From the NCBI RefSeq assembly GCF_900109115.1, contig NZ_FNYV01000003.1, positions 152,843-216,842 of the forward strand: DNA of 64,000 bases, in the 5' to 3' direction. Of this stretch, positions 9,098 through 19,151 are shown piece after piece. Under the pieces are notes generated by a model. That model saw only the letters and a list, made by a program, of their open reading frames with translations. It did no database searches and was not told where the DNA came from. Source of the DNA: Micromonospora phaseoli (lineage in GTDB: Bacteria; Actinomycetota; Actinomycetes; Mycobacteriales; Micromonosporaceae). The first letter of the stretch is position 1. Each line of letters begins with the position of its first letter. The position numbers and the translations under genes were made by a program.

Positions 9098-10147
9098 TCA
9101 GGCGAGGTCGAGGGAGCGAGCCGCGGCGAGCGGATCGTTGGCGATGGTGACCGGCACGGGGGCGGTCGAGATGGCCCACTCCGGGTCCTTCAGGCCGTGC
9201 CCGGTGACCGTGCAGACCACCGTGGCGCCGGACGGCACCCGACCGGCGGCGGCCTGCTGGAGCAGACCGGCGACGCTTGCCGCGCTGCCCAGCTCCACGA
9301 AGACACCGACCTCCCGGGCCAGCAGCCGGTACGCCGTCAGGATCTCCCGGTCGGAGACCGCCTCGATCAGACCGCCGGAGGCGTCCCGGGCGTCCAGGGC
9401 CTTCGTCCAGCTCGCCGGGTTGCCGATCCGGATCGCGGTGGCGATGGTGGAGGGCTCGGCCACCACCTGGCCGGTCACGATCGGCGCCGCGCCGGCCGCC
9501 TGGAAGCCGTACATCTTCGGGGTACGGGTGGCGTTGCCCGCATCGAGATCCTCGGTGTAGCCCATCCAGTACGCGGAGATGTTGCCGGCGTTGCCGACCG
9601 GCAGGCAGTGGATGTCGGGGGCGTCGCCGAGCGCCTCGACGATCTCGAACGCCGCCGTCTTCTGACCGTGCAACCGGTCGATGTTGACCGAGTTGACCAG
9701 CGCCACCGGATAGTCCTGGGCGAGCTTGGCCGCCAGCGCCAGGCAGTCGTCGAAGTTGCCGTTGACCTGGAGCAGCCGGGCGCCGTGCACCAGCGCCTGG
9801 GCAAGCTTGCCCAAAGCGATCTTGCCCTGCGGCACCAGCACCGCGCAGGTCACCCCGGCGCGGGCCGCGTACGCGGCGGCGGAGGCGCTGGTGTTGCCGG
9901 TGGAGGCGCAGATGATGGCCTTGTTGCCCGCCTCGACCGCCTTCGAGACGGCCATCGTCATGCCCCGGTCCTTGAACGAGCCGGTCGGGTTGGCGCCCTC
10001 CACCTTGAGGTACACGTCGCAGCCGAGCCGGGCGGAGAGCACCGGAGCCGGCAGCAGTGGCGTGTTCCCCTCGTGCAGCGTGATGACGGGCGTGGCGTCG
10101 GTGACCGGCAGCCGGTCCCGGTACGCGTCGATCAGACCCCGCCACAT
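9098..10147 (-). CDS. thrC: Threonine synthase
   Basis: PLP enzyme converting O-phosphohomoserine to threonine, about 349 residues. The PLP lysine is Lys59 in [12 protein letters not shown]. The phosphate-binding glycine-rich stretch GNAGNIS is further on. I start it at the ATG at 10147 ([11 protein letters not shown]), which has GAGGAGAG 4 nt upstream; an in-frame start seven codons earlier has no such support. It follows hom by 17 bp and closes the argS-lysA-hom-thrC operon. Confidence 0.95.
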   Translation of the reverse strand: MWRGLIDAYRDRLPVTDATPVITLHEGNTPLLPAPVLSARLGCDVYLKVEGANPTGSFKDRGMTMAVSKAVEAGNKAIICASTGNTSASAAAYAARAGVTCAVLVPQGKIALGKLAQALVHGARLLQVNGNFDDCLALAAKLAQDYPVALVNSVNIDRLHGQKTAAFEIVEALGDAPDIHCLPVGNAGNISAYWMGYTEDLDAGNATRTPKMYGFQAAGAAPIVTGQVVAEPSTIATAIRIGNPASWTKALDARDASGGLIEAVSDREILTAYRLLAREVGVFVELGSAASVAGLLQQAAAGRVPSGATVVCTVTGHGLKDPEWAISTAPVPVTIANDPLAAARSLDLA

Positions 10148-10164
10148 GTCGCTCTCCTCGCCTC

Positions 10165-11487
10165 TCACAGCCCGCCCTCGACCCGCAGCACACTCGCCAC
10201 CGACCGGACGATGTCCAGGCCGCGCAGCTCCTGCACGGTCGCCGCCAGTGCCGCGTCCGGCGCGACATGGGTCACGATGACCAGCACCGCTTCGCCGGCC
10301 CCGCCGGCGGAACCACCGGCTGGCCCCTGCCGCACGGTGGCGATCGACACGTCGTGCCGGGCGAACACCCCGGCAACCGATTCCAGCACACCGGGACGAT
10401 CGGCCACGTCGAGGCTGATGTGGTAGCGGGTGAGCGCCTCCCCCATCGGCCGTACCGGCAGGTCGGCGTAGGCGGACTCGCTGGCCGCGCGGACCCCGGC
10501 AAGCCGGTTGCGGGCCACCGCCACCACGTCGCCGAGCACCGCGCTGGCGGTCGGCGCGCCGCCGGCGCCGCGCCCGTAGAACATCAACTGCCCGGCCGCC
10601 TCCGCCTCGACGAAGACCGCGTTGAACGCGTCACCGACGCTCGCCAGTGGGTGGGTCAGCGGGATCATCGCCGGGTGTACCCGGACGCTGACCGTCTCCT
10701 GGCCCTGCCCGTCGGCACCCCGGGCGGCGATGCAGAGCAGCTTGATCGTGCAACCCATCGCCTTCGCGCTGGCCACGTCGGCGGCGGTGACCTCGGTGAT
10801 GCCCTCCCGGTGCACGTCGGCGGCGCCGACCCGGGTGTGGAAGGCGAGCGAGGCGAGGATGGCGGCCTTCGCGGCGGCGTCGAAGCCCTCCACATCGGCG
10901 GTGGGGTCGGCTTCCGCGTACCCCAGCTCGGTCGCTTCCTCCAGGGCCTCGGCGAACCCGGCGCCGGTGGCGTGCATGGCGGAGAGGATGAAGTTGGTGG
11001 TGCCGTTGACGATGCCGGTGACCCGGGTGATGCGGTCGCCGTGCAGCGACTCACGCAGCGGGCGCAGCAGCGGGATGGCGCCGGCCACCGACGCCTCGTA
11101 GTAGAGGTCGCCGCCCCCCTCGACCGCCGCGTCGTGCAGCGCCCCGCCGTCCTCGGCGAGCAGCGCCTTGTTGGCGGTGACCACGCTCTTGCCGGCCCGC
11201 AGCGCCTCTACCAGCCAGCCGCGCGCCGGCTCGATCCCGCCGACCACCTCGACCACCACGTCGACGTCGTCGCGCTTGATCAGCCCGAGCGCGTCGGTGG
11301 TGAACAGGGCCGGATCGATCGGCAGGTCGCCTCGGTCGCGCCCGATCCGGCGGACGGCGATGCCGGCGATCTCCAGCGGGGCACCGATCCGGGCGGCGAG
11401 GTCGGTCGACTGCTCGTGCAGCAACCGGACCACCTCGGCACCGACGGTGCCGCAGCCGAGCAGGGCGAGGCGCACAGGTGACGTCAT
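10165..11487 (-). CDS. hom: Homoserine dehydrogenase
   Basis: Reduces aspartate semialdehyde to homoserine, the branch point to threonine and methionine. 440 residues: NAD(P)-binding fold at the N-terminus ([12 protein letters not shown], 9-20), catalytic domain in the middle, and a C-terminal ACT domain (about 350-430, starting near [19 protein letters not shown]) that is the usual site of threonine feedback. Its start overlaps the lysA stop by 4 bp (ATGA), so translation is probably coupled. Confidence 0.96.
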   Translation of the reverse strand: MTSPVRLALLGCGTVGAEVVRLLHEQSTDLAARIGAPLEIAGIAVRRIGRDRGDLPIDPALFTTDALGLIKRDDVDVVVEVVGGIEPARGWLVEALRAGKSVVTANKALLAEDGGALHDAAVEGGGDLYYEASVAGAIPLLRPLRESLHGDRITRVTGIVNGTTNFILSAMHATGAGFAEALEEATELGYAEADPTADVEGFDAAAKAAILASLAFHTRVGAADVHREGITEVTAADVASAKAMGCTIKLLCIAARGADGQGQETVSVRVHPAMIPLTHPLASVGDAFNAVFVEAEAAGQLMFYGRGAGGAPTASAVLGDVVAVARNRLAGVRAASESAYADLPVRPMGEALTRYHISLDVADRPGVLESVAGVFARHDVSIATVRQGPAGGSAGGAGEAVLVIVTHVAPDAALAATVQELRGLDIVRSVASVLRVEGGL

Positions 11488-12869
11488 CCCACATCCAAAG
11501 CGAGCAGGTCCTCTTCGGTCTCCCGTCGAACGATCAGCCGGGCCCGGCCGTCACGTACCTCGACCACCGGGGGGCGGGGTACGTGGTTGTAGTTGCTGGC
11601 CATACTGCGGCAGTAGGCACCCGTGCCGGGTACCGCGACAAGATCTCCGGGCTGCACGTCGGCGGGCAGGAATTCATCCTTCACCACGATGTCCCCGGAC
11701 TCACAGTGCTTTCCCACCACGCGGGCGAGCATCGGCTCCGCGGTGCTCGCCCGGGAGGCCAGCGTCGCCGAGTACGACGCGTCGTACAACGCGGTACGGA
11801 TGTTGTCGCTCATCCCGCCGTCGACGCTGACATAGGTGCGGATTCCGTCGACGTCCTTGACCGTGCCCACCTGGTAGAGGGTGAACACGGCCGGGCCGAC
11901 GATCGCCCGGCCCGGCTCGATGGAGAGCTGCGGCACGACCAGCCGCTCCGCCGCGCACTCCGAGTCCACGATCTTGCGTAGCCGCTTGGCGAGGTCCTGC
12001 GGGGCCGCCGGGTCGTCCTGCGAGGTGTACGCGATGCCGAAGCCGCCGCCGAGGTCCAGCTCGGGCAGCTCGATTCCGCGCGCGTCGCGGATCTGGGCCT
12101 GCAGGGCGAGCACCCGGCGGGCGGAGACCTCGAACCCGCTGGTGTCGAAGATCTGTGAGCCGATGTGTGAGTGCAGCCCCCGCAGCTCGAGCACGCCCTC
12201 GTCGAGGATGCGCAGCGCGGCGGCGATGGCCGCCCCGCCGGCCAACGAGAAGCCGAACTTCTGGTCCTCGTGGGCGGTGGCGATGAACTCGTGGGTGTGC
12301 GCCTCCACGCCGACGGTGACCCGGATCAGCACCCGGGGCCGCACACCGCGCTCGCGGGCCAGCGCGGTGAGCCGGTCGATCTCGGCGAACGAGTCGACGA
12401 TGATCCGACCGACCCCGGCGTCCAGCGCCCGGCTCAGCTCGGCCGTCGACTTGTTGTTCCCGTGGAACCCGATCCGCTCCGGCGGCATCCCGCCGGCCAG
12501 CGCCACGGCCAGCTCACCGCCGCTGCACACGTCGAGGAACATGCCCTCCTCGGCGATCGTCCGGACCACGGCCCGGCAGAGGAAGGCCTTACCGGCGTAG
12601 TAGATGTCCTCGGTCGGGAAGGCCGCCCGGAAGTCCCGGCAACGCGACCGCAGGTCGTCGGAGTCCAGGACGTAGACCGGGGTGCCGAACTCGGCGGCGA
12701 TGTCGCGTACGCCCAGGCCCGCGACGGCAAGCGAGCCGTCTTGGCCGCGCGTCACGTTGCGCGGCCACAGCTGCGGCACCAGCGCGTTGACGTCGGCCGG
12801 GGCACGCAGCCAGGCCGGTCCCCGGTTGCCGATGTCGCCGTGCAGCGCACCCGCCTCGTGAGCCCGCAT
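11484..12869 (-). CDS. lysA: Diaminopimelate decarboxylase
   Basis: Last step of lysine biosynthesis, removing CO2 from meso-diaminopimelate. 461 residues, fold-type III PLP enzyme. The PLP lysine is Lys94 in YYAGKAFLC, and the second-domain active-site Cys is in HCESGDIV. It starts 3 bp after the argS stop and overlaps hom, so it sits inside a tight operon that links lysine and threonine synthesis. Confidence 0.96.
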   Translation of the reverse strand: MRAHEAGALHGDIGNRGPAWLRAPADVNALVPQLWPRNVTRGQDGSLAVAGLGVRDIAAEFGTPVYVLDSDDLRSRCRDFRAAFPTEDIYYAGKAFLCRAVVRTIAEEGMFLDVCSGGELAVALAGGMPPERIGFHGNNKSTAELSRALDAGVGRIIVDSFAEIDRLTALARERGVRPRVLIRVTVGVEAHTHEFIATAHEDQKFGFSLAGGAAIAAALRILDEGVLELRGLHSHIGSQIFDTSGFEVSARRVLALQAQIRDARGIELPELDLGGGFGIAYTSQDDPAAPQDLAKRLRKIVDSECAAERLVVPQLSIEPGRAIVGPAVFTLYQVGTVKDVDGIRTYVSVDGGMSDNIRTALYDASYSATLASRASTAEPMLARVVGKHCESGDIVVKDEFLPADVQPGDLVAVPGTGAYCRSMASNYNHVPRPPVVEVRDGRARLIVRRETEEDLLALDVG

Positions 12870-12872
12870 GGG

Positions 12873-14537
12873 TTACATCCTCTCCGGGGCCGAGACGCCG
12901 AGCAGGCGCAGGCCGTTGGCGATGACCACCCGGGTGGCGTCGTTGAGCCAGAGCCGAGCCCGGTGCAAATCGGTGATCTCCTCGTCGCCGCGGGGCAGGA
13001 TCCGGCAGTTGTCGTAGAACCGGTGGTACGCCCCGGCCAGGTCTTCCAGGAAACGGGCCACCCGATGCGGTTCGCGCAGCTCGGCGGCGGCGGCCACCAC
13101 GGCCGGGAACTCGGCGAGCGCCTTGAGCAGCTCGTTCTCCTTGTCGTGGTCGAGCAGCTCGGGGCGGAACGACTCGGCGTCGCCCCGGGTCAGGCCGACC
13201 TCGGCGGCGTTGCGCCCGACGCTGGCCGTCCGGGCCGCCACGTACTGCACGTAGTAGACCGGGTTGTCGCGGGTCGCCCTGGTCCAGAGTTCGATGTCGA
13301 TGTCGATCGGCGAGTCGGTGGAGTAGCGGGCCAAGGCGTACCGGGCGGCGTCCACGCCGATCGCGTCGACCAGGTCCTCCAGGGTGATCACGGTGCCGGC
13401 CCGCTTGCTCATCCGCACCGGCGCGCCGTCGCGGACCAGGTTGACCAGCTGACCGATGAGGATCTCCAGGGTCTGCTCGGGGTCGTCACCGAAGCAGGCT
13501 GCCATCGCCTTCATCCGACCCACGTAGCCGTGGTGGTCCGCGCCCAACATGATCACGACCCGGTCGAAGCCGCGCTCGCGCTTGTCCAGGTAGTACGCGC
13601 AGTCCGCGGCGAAGTACGTCCACTCGCCGTTGGACTTGCGCAGTACCCGGTCCTTGTCGTCACCGAAGTCGGTGGTGCGCAGCCAGGTCGCCCCGTCGGA
13701 GTCGAAGAGGTGGCCCTGCTCGCGCAGCCGGGTCAGGGCGTGCTCCAGCTCACCCCGGTCGTGCAGGTCCTTCTCGTTGAAGTAGGTGTCGAACTCGACC
13801 CCGAAGGCACGCAACGAGGACTTGATCTCGGTGAACATCAGCGCGACGCCCTCGACCCGGAAGACCTCCTGGGCGGCGGCGTCGTCCAGGGTCAGCACGT
13901 CCGGCCGCCGGGTGGTCACCTGCTCGGCGATCTCGGCGAGGTACGCCCCGCCGTAGCCGTCCTCCGGTGCCGGCTCCCCCTTGGCGGCGGCGAGCAGCGA
14001 GCGGGCGAACCGGTCGATCTGGGAGCCCGCGTCGTTGAAGTAGTACTCGGTGCCGACCTCCGCGCCGGTGGTGCGGAGCAGCCGGCTCAACGCGTCACCG
14101 ACGGCCGCCCAGCGGACCCCGCCGATGTGCACCGGGCCGGTCGGGTTGGCCGAGACGAACTCCAGGTTGATCTTCAGGCCGGCGAGCCGGTCGCTACGGC
14201 CGTACTCCTCGCCGGCCTCGACGATCGAGCGGGCGAGCTGGCCGGCGGCGGCGGCGTCGAGCCGGATGTTGAGGAAGCCCGGACCCGCGATCTCCACCGA
14301 CTTGATCCCCGGCGCTCTGCCGAGGTGGGCGGCCAGCGCGGCGGCCAGCTCACGCGGCGGCAGACCCACCTTCTTGCTGAGCTGAAGCGCCAGCGTGACG
14401 GCATAGTCGCCATGATCGGGGTTGCGGGGGCGCTCCACCGTCGTGTGCTCCGGCAGCACGGAGCGGTCCAGCCCTCGTTCGGCGAAGACGGCGTGAGCGG
14501 CGACGAGGACTGCTTCGGCGAGTTCTGCGGGAGTCAC
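12873..14537 (-). CDS. argS: Arginyl-tRNA synthetase
   Basis: Charges tRNA-Arg. 554 residues, class I synthetase. The HIGH-type motif is PTGPVHIGG (about 132-140), and the KMSKS counterpart is VRMSKRAGT. The N-terminal Add domain and the C-terminal DALR anticodon-binding domain (ending [12 protein letters not shown]...[10 protein letters not shown]) are both present. It is the first gene of the argS-lysA-hom-thrC operon, an arrangement known from actinobacteria. About 100 bp separate it from the divergent DUF3105 gene. Confidence 0.96.
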   Translation of the reverse strand: MTPAELAEAVLVAAHAVFAERGLDRSVLPEHTTVERPRNPDHGDYAVTLALQLSKKVGLPPRELAAALAAHLGRAPGIKSVEIAGPGFLNIRLDAAAAGQLARSIVEAGEEYGRSDRLAGLKINLEFVSANPTGPVHIGGVRWAAVGDALSRLLRTTGAEVGTEYYFNDAGSQIDRFARSLLAAAKGEPAPEDGYGGAYLAEIAEQVTTRRPDVLTLDDAAAQEVFRVEGVALMFTEIKSSLRAFGVEFDTYFNEKDLHDRGELEHALTRLREQGHLFDSDGATWLRTTDFGDDKDRVLRKSNGEWTYFAADCAYYLDKRERGFDRVVIMLGADHHGYVGRMKAMAACFGDDPEQTLEILIGQLVNLVRDGAPVRMSKRAGTVITLEDLVDAIGVDAARYALARYSTDSPIDIDIELWTRATRDNPVYYVQYVAARTASVGRNAAEVGLTRGDAESFRPELLDHDKENELLKALAEFPAVVAAAAELREPHRVARFLEDLAGAYHRFYDNCRILPRGDEEITDLHRARLWLNDATRVVIANGLRLLGVSAPERM

Positions 14538-14637
14538 CGACCCATGTTATCGGGGGTAGACTCGGTCCCCGCGGCGGCGACCCGGCATCGGGGGCCGGGC
14601 CGCCGGAGCCCCTGACCGACCGACCTGACGAGGACCG

Positions 14638-15447
14638 ATGAGCATCAGCACCCCGGGCGGCCCGCAGCGCCGCCCGACCGTGGTCAGCACCGGCAAGAAG
14701 CCGGCGGCGGGTCGGCCCGCCGCCGACGCCAAGCCGACGGCCGCCAAGGCCGGCTCCGGCAAGCCCCAGCGGGCGGGCGGCGGCAAGGGGCCACGCAAGC
14801 CGGTCACTCCGGTCAAGGTCAGCCAGGGCCGCCCCTGGGGGCCGATCGCGATGTTCGTCGCGGTGGGCGTGCTCGCCACGGCGATCATCGGATTCGGTGC
14901 CTGGGCGACCTTCAAGGGGAGCCAGTCCTGGGAGGACAAGGCAGCGGAGATCGACGGCATCGTGAACTACCGGGAGACCGACCCGGAGGGCATCAGCTAC
15001 GAGTCGCACCAGTCCGGCCCGATCGAGTACAAGTACAGCCCGCCGGTCGGTGGCGCCCACAACAACGCCTGGCAGCGCTGCCTCGGCGACGTCTACGACG
15101 CGCCGATCGCCTCCGAGCACGCGGTGCACAGCATGGAGCACGGCGCGGTCTGGCTCACCTACCGCCCCGATCTGCCCGCGGCCGAGGTGGAGCGGTTGGC
15201 CGGCCTGATCCGCAACAACGACTTCATGCTGATGAGCCCGTACGAGGGCCTGGACGCGGCGGTCTCGGTCCAGGCGTGGGGCTACCAGCTCAAGGTCGAC
15301 AGCTCCGACGACCCGCGGATCGAGCAGTTCACCACCACGCTGGCACAGAACGCCTCGATCGAGCCGGGCGTGCCCTGCTCCTCCGGCAACTACACGACCG
15401 GCACCGGCACCGAACCACGCGAGCTCGCACCGCCGACGGGTGGCTGA
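14638..15447 (+). CDS. DUF3105 membrane-anchored protein
   Basis: 269 residues. A Lys/Pro/Ala-rich cytoplasmic head (1-65), one membrane segment (about 69-90, PIAMFVAVGVLATAIIGFGA), then a conserved extracellular DUF3105 domain containing HSMEHGAVWLTY, which is the family signature. Function unknown. Starts at ATG with AGGACC just upstream. It is immediately followed by, and may overlap, a DUF305 gene, and the two are probably one unit. Confidence 0.88.
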   Translation: MSISTPGGPQRRPTVVSTGKKPAAGRPAADAKPTAAKAGSGKPQRAGGGKGPRKPVTPVKVSQGRPWGPIAMFVAVGVLATAIIGFGAWATFKGSQSWEDKAAEIDGIVNYRETDPEGISYESHQSGPIEYKYSPPVGGAHNNAWQRCLGDVYDAPIASEHAVHSMEHGAVWLTYRPDLPAAEVERLAGLIRNNDFMLMSPYEGLDAAVSVQAWGYQLKVDSSDDPRIEQFTTTLAQNASIEPGVPCSSGNYTTGTGTEPRELAPPTGG

Positions 15448-15475
15448 CGTGTCCAGCGCGGTACAGGAGCCACCG

Positions 15476-16108
15476 GTGACGCAACGGACGGAACCAGCGG
15501 AACCCCGCCGGTCAGTCCGGACGCTGCGCTACCTGACCCTGGCCCTGACCGCGCTGCTCCTGCTCGGCGTGGGCTGGACGGCGGCCACGCTCACCACCGG
15601 CCGCACCCCGGGCGAGGAGTCGGCCGAGGCCGGCTTCGCCCGGGACATGTCCCGCCACCACGCCCAGGCGGTGGAGATGGCCATGATCGCGTACGACAAG
15701 GGGCAGGATCCGGCGATCCGGCAGATGGGCTACGACATGGCCCTGACCCAGCAGGCCCAGATCGGTCACATGCAGCGCTGGTTGCAGGAGTGGGAGCTGC
15801 TGCCCACCGGTTCCCGGCCGGCGATGGAGTGGATGCCCGATGGCGTGCGGGTGGGCCAGGACGGGCTGATGCCCGGCATGGCGACCCGTGACGAGATCAC
15901 CCAGCTGCACGAGGCGCCGGATGCCGAGGTCGACCGCCTCTTCATCCGGCTGATGATCAACCATCACCTGGGCGGCGTCCACATGGCCGACGGCCTGCTC
16001 AAGGTCTCCGACCGCCCCGAGGTGGTCCGGATGGCCCAGGCGATGAAGCAGACGCAGCAGAAGGAGATCAACGAGCTGCGCAAGCTGGAGCTGGCCGCCG
16101 GCGGCTGA
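15476..16108 (+). CDS. DUF305 protein
   Basis: About 210 residues, one N-terminal membrane segment (about 18-38) and an extracellular four-helix DUF305 domain. The family's paired histidines are visible twice: SRHHAQAVEMAM (about 59-70) and INHHLGGVHMA, together with many methionines, a pattern that suggests metal (copper) binding. I choose the GTG at 15476 because AGGAG lies 6-7 nt upstream; a GTG at 15440 would overlap DUF3105 and lacks a good site. Followed by a strong hairpin. Confidence 0.85.
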   Translation: MTQRTEPAEPRRSVRTLRYLTLALTALLLLGVGWTAATLTTGRTPGEESAEAGFARDMSRHHAQAVEMAMIAYDKGQDPAIRQMGYDMALTQQAQIGHMQRWLQEWELLPTGSRPAMEWMPDGVRVGQDGLMPGMATRDEITQLHEAPDAEVDRLFIRLMINHHLGGVHMADGLLKVSDRPEVVRMAQAMKQTQQKEINELRKLELAAGG

Positions 16109-16128
16109 GCCTCCCACCGCACTCCCGG

Positions 16129-16175
16129 CAGACGACGCCGCCCCGCTCACCCGTCGAGCGGGGCGGCGTCGTCTG
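16129..16175. terminator. Strong hairpin after DUF305
   Basis: A perfect 20-bp stem (16129-16148 with 16156-16175) and a 7-nt loop. There is no clear T-run, as is common in high-GC actinobacteria. It lies 20 bp after the DUF305 stop and probably ends that transcript. Confidence 0.8.
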
Positions 16176-16286
16176 GGCAGTGCCCGCACCGCGACCGGGA
16201 TCGTAGGCTCCGATACGCCTTGATGGCATAAGACCGATTTTCCCTCTAGGGGTTACTTCGAGCGAAGTGCACTCGTTGTCCAGCAC

Positions 16287-16979
16287 GTGGGGGTTGCACT
16301 CAGAGACGCACGGCGTTCGGTCACCAGCTGGTGCCGGCGCCACACCATCGGCGGTGACGGGGCGGTGGCAGCCGTCCGTCGCGGACAGCGGCAGGGCGAG
16401 CCGGGAACGCTCAGCCGCGAACAGGAGCTGGAACTCATCGACACCCTCCGGGGCGTCCACCCCGACGCGTTCGGCCTGGACGAGGAGCTGTGGACCCGCC
16501 AGAGTCTGCACATCCTCATCGAACGGCACTTCGGGCTGAAGCTGGACGCGGGAGTGGTCGGGACGTACCTGCGGGCCTGGGGGCTGGGCCCACGCGAGCC
16601 CCGGGAGCGGGCCTGCGGACTCTGCGTCGGCGCCGTCGAGCGGTGGGTACGCGGCGAGTACCCGGCCATCACCCGGGCCGCCCAGGAGCACCTGGCCGAG
16701 GTCTACTGGATCGGTCGGGTCCGGCTACGCGGCACCATGCCGGCGGCCGACGTGATCTCGGCCGTCTCCTCGCGGGGGCGGGTCCGGTTCATGATCACCA
16801 CGCCCTCGGTGGACCCAGCGCTGTACCGCGACTTCGTGCTCCGGCTCAGCGGTCCGGAACAGCGCACGGTCCACCTGATCGTGGACGGCTCGTGGGCCCG
16901 CAACGAATGGCCGCGCCGGCTTCCCCGCCGCATAGTGCCGCACCCGCTGCCCAGTTGCGGGCGCGCTCAGGCCGCCTGA
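16287..16979 (+). CDS. IS630-like transposase-derived protein
   Basis: 230 residues. A short HTH remnant (VTSWCRRHTIGG), the winged-helix typical of IS630 transposases (SREQELELIDTLRG to VVGTYLRAWGL, about 41-97), and a shrunken C-terminal region. There the expected DDE catalytic acids are not apparent and only a late strand (RTVHLIVDGSWARNEWPRRLP) resembles the DDE_3 fold. The first HTH of an intact IS630 protein is missing, and the frame is open upstream only to 16224. No terminal inverted repeats are visible. It is either a domesticated DNA-binding protein or a relic. The start codon (GTG 16287) is uncertain. Confidence 0.6.
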   Translation: MGVALRDARRSVTSWCRRHTIGGDGAVAAVRRGQRQGEPGTLSREQELELIDTLRGVHPDAFGLDEELWTRQSLHILIERHFGLKLDAGVVGTYLRAWGLGPREPRERACGLCVGAVERWVRGEYPAITRAAQEHLAEVYWIGRVRLRGTMPAADVISAVSSRGRVRFMITTPSVDPALYRDFVLRLSGPEQRTVHLIVDGSWARNEWPRRLPRRIVPHPLPSCGRAQAA

Positions 16980-17072
16980 CGGCCACCGGTTGACCATCGG
17001 CGGCCGGAGCCGACCCGCCGATACCGATTCGGCGATCGGGTACGCGGTTTGCTAGTCTTCTCCAGTCGCTGA

Positions 17073-17147
17073 GCCCCCGTAGCTCAGGGGATAGAGCACC
17101 GCCCTCCGGAGGCGGGGGCGCAGGTTCGAATCCTGCCGGGGGCACCA
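17073..17147 (+). tRNA. tRNA-Arg (anticodon CCG)
   Basis: Cloverleaf read by eye: acceptor GCCCCCG/CGGGGGC, D-arm GCTC/GAGC, anticodon stem CCGCC/GGCGG with loop CTCCGGA giving anticodon CCG (codon CGG), T-arm with GGTTCGAATCC, and an encoded CCA at 17145-17147. A TAGTCT at about 17053 may be its -10 box. Confidence 0.95.
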
Positions 17148-17167
17148 CGCCTGAACAGCCGAAACGA

Positions 17168-17198
17168 AAACCCCGACCGGGTAATCCGGTCGGGGTTT
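17168..17198. terminator. Terminator after tRNA-Arg
   Basis: A perfect 13-bp stem (AAACCCCGACCGG / CCGGTCGGGGTTT) with a 5-nt loop, about 20 bp after the tRNA. The flanking A- and T-runs make it a plausible terminator in both directions. Confidence 0.85.
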
Positions 17199-17319
17199 AT
17201 GGCTATCTCTGCACGAGGTCGGGACCTTGGTCCCGCCGGCTTCGGGCGCTCTGGCCCGCGCGCCGCTGCCCCTCCCGGGGCGAGAGTGGTCATGTAGGAA
17301 GCTGACCACGGAGGCAACG

Positions 17320-17913
17320 ATGACCATCCAGCACGGTACCCACCGATCGATCGAGCGACCGCTCGAGCACGCCGAACTGCCCGGCGCCATGTTGACCACC
17401 ACCGCCGCCCGCGCCCTGGCCGTGCTGCGGATCTCCACCGGGCTCGTCTTTCTCTGGGCGTTCCTCGACAAGACCTTCGGCCTCGGCTACGCCACCCCGG
17501 CCGAGCGGGCCTGGATCAACGGCGGCTCGCCCACCAAGGGCTTCCTCGCCAACGTCGAGGTGGGACCGTTGCAGTCGATGGCCCACTCGATCGCCGGAAC
17601 GTGGTGGGCCAACACGCTGTTCATGGTCGGCCTGGCCGCCATCGGCCTCGCCCTGGTCGCCGGCGTCGGCCTGCGGATCGCCGCCGCCTCGGGCACCCTG
17701 ATGATGGCGCTGATGTGGCTGGCCGAGTTCCCGCTGGCCCGGTTCACCGCCGGCGGCGACCCGACCGGCTCCACGAACCCCGTCGTCGACTACCACCTGA
17801 TCTACGCCGTCGTTCTGGTCGCCCTGGCCGCCGCGTACGCCGGCCACACCTGGGGCCTGGGCCGCCGCTGGGCCCGGCTGCCCTTCGTGCAGCGCCACCG
17901 CTGGATGCTCTGA
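17320..17913 (+). CDS. DoxX-family membrane protein
   Basis: 197 residues with about four membrane helices and the DoxX/TQO-small-subunit pattern in the first (LAVLRISTGLVFLWAFLDKTFG). The members are mostly of unknown function, linked to redox or membrane processes. The ATG at 17320 has GGAGG about 6 nt upstream and is preferred over upstream in-frame starts in the tRNA terminator area. A 14-bp hairpin follows the stop. Confidence 0.82.
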   Translation: MTIQHGTHRSIERPLEHAELPGAMLTTTAARALAVLRISTGLVFLWAFLDKTFGLGYATPAERAWINGGSPTKGFLANVEVGPLQSMAHSIAGTWWANTLFMVGLAAIGLALVAGVGLRIAAASGTLMMALMWLAEFPLARFTAGGDPTGSTNPVVDYHLIYAVVLVALAAAYAGHTWGLGRRWARLPFVQRHRWML

Positions 17914-17925
17914 TCCGCTCGACAA

Positions 17926-17963
17926 CCGCTGGGCCGGACCGCCACCATGGTCCGGCCCAGCGG
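17926..17963. terminator. Hairpin after the DoxX gene
   Basis: Perfect 14-bp stem, 17926-17939 with 17950-17963, loop of 10 nt, between the converging DoxX and LigD-polymerase genes. Likely a bidirectional terminator. Confidence 0.75.
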
Positions 17964-18048
17964 CGCGTCGGGCGGTAGCGATGGCCTCCTCCTCCGCAGT
18001 GCCCACCACGGCCAGGACCCGCCTCCACCGCCCTGTTGCCGGTCTCTC

Positions 18049-19011
18049 TCAGTCGGCGGCGGCGCGTCTGGCGCGGGCCCGGCGGCGGCCCTCGTGCATG
18101 GCCTGCACCCTGGGCACCGGGATGGCCCGCCCCTGCTCGACCAGGTCGGCCGGGAGGTGCTGCGGCGGCGGCATCAGCTCCACCCACGGGTCCCGGTCCG
18201 CCAGCAGCGCACCGGCCGTCCGGATGGTGAAGTCGCCCGGCGTCACCGACTCCAGGTCCGCCCAGGGCACCGGGAACGAGACCGGCACGCCGGGCCGCAA
18301 CCGAGGGCTGTACACCGACACGACGGTCGCCCCGCCGGTGCGGGTGGGATCGACGAAGACCTTGCCACCCCGGTCCTCCCGGATGAACGCGGTGGTCGCC
18401 AGCGCCGGGTCCAGGCGTTCCGCCCGGGCGGCCAGGGCCCGGGTGGCGGCGGCCAACTCCTCGGCGTCGGGGCCGGGCGCGACCGGGACGAAGACGTGGA
18501 CCCCCTTGGCACCGCTGGTCTTCACCGCGCCGGCCAGCCCGGCGTCCGCGAGAGCCTGCCGAACCAGCAGCGCGGCGGCCACTGCGGCGGCGAACCCGTC
18601 GCCCTCCGGCGGGTCGAGGTCGAGCACCAGGTGGGTGGGGCGGCTCAGGTCGTCGGCCGTGGCCAGGGTGGGGTGGTACTCGACCGCCCGCTGGTTGGCG
18701 AACCAGAGCAGCGTCCGGCGGTCGTCGCAGAGCCCGTACGAGATCTCCCGGCGCGACGCCTCGGCCCAGATCGGCACCCGGCGTACCCATTCCGGGGTGT
18801 AGCGCGGCAGGTTCTTCTGCATGAACGGCGGCTGGCCCGGGCGCACCCGGACCACCGACAGTGGACGGCCGCGCAGCTGCGGGACGATCCGGTCGGCCAC
18901 AGCGTCGAGGTAGTCGACCAGGTCACGCTTGGTCGCCTCCGACCCGTCGAACAAAGCCTGGTCGAGGTTGGTCAGCGCCACCCCGTCCCGGGTCTCGTCA
19001 GCTCCAGTCAC
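18049..19011 (-). CDS. LigD-type polymerase/primase domain protein
   Basis: 320 residues matching the archaeo-eukaryotic-primase-like polymerase domain of LigD, used in bacterial non-homologous end joining. The two metal-binding acids are visible as DLD at 131-133 (HLVLDLDPPEGDGF), with SGAKGVHVFVP further on. It is a single-domain form with no ligase or nuclease domain and no ku gene beside it. I start it at GTG 19011 (MTGADETRDGVALTN). The frame is open upstream to about 19431, but that part is arginine-rich shadow coding. Confidence 0.88.
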   Translation of the reverse strand: MTGADETRDGVALTNLDQALFDGSEATKRDLVDYLDAVADRIVPQLRGRPLSVVRVRPGQPPFMQKNLPRYTPEWVRRVPIWAEASRREISYGLCDDRRTLLWFANQRAVEYHPTLATADDLSRPTHLVLDLDPPEGDGFAAAVAAALLVRQALADAGLAGAVKTSGAKGVHVFVPVAPGPDAEELAAATRALAARAERLDPALATTAFIREDRGGKVFVDPTRTGGATVVSVYSPRLRPGVPVSFPVPWADLESVTPGDFTIRTAGALLADRDPWVELMPPPQHLPADLVEQGRAIPVPRVQAMHEGRRRARARRAAAD

Positions 19012-19151
19012 CCGATCACCATCCCGGTCGGGCACCCGGTGGTCAACGGGACACGGCCACTGATCCGTCTGTGCTCTCAGCTCGACAGGCTGCCCACCCG
19101 GTACGTCGCGCGCCGCGAGGGGCCGCCGCACACCTGGAGGGGCCGCCGCGC

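Noticed and set aside
12171..14615. 814-codon open frame on the plus strand over lysA and argS
   Set aside because: Antisense shadow; the minus-strand genes are unmistakable.
16287..17198. Integrated island at tRNA-Arg
   Set aside because: An IS630-like gene is adjacent, but there is no integrase and no duplicated tRNA 3' end in the window.
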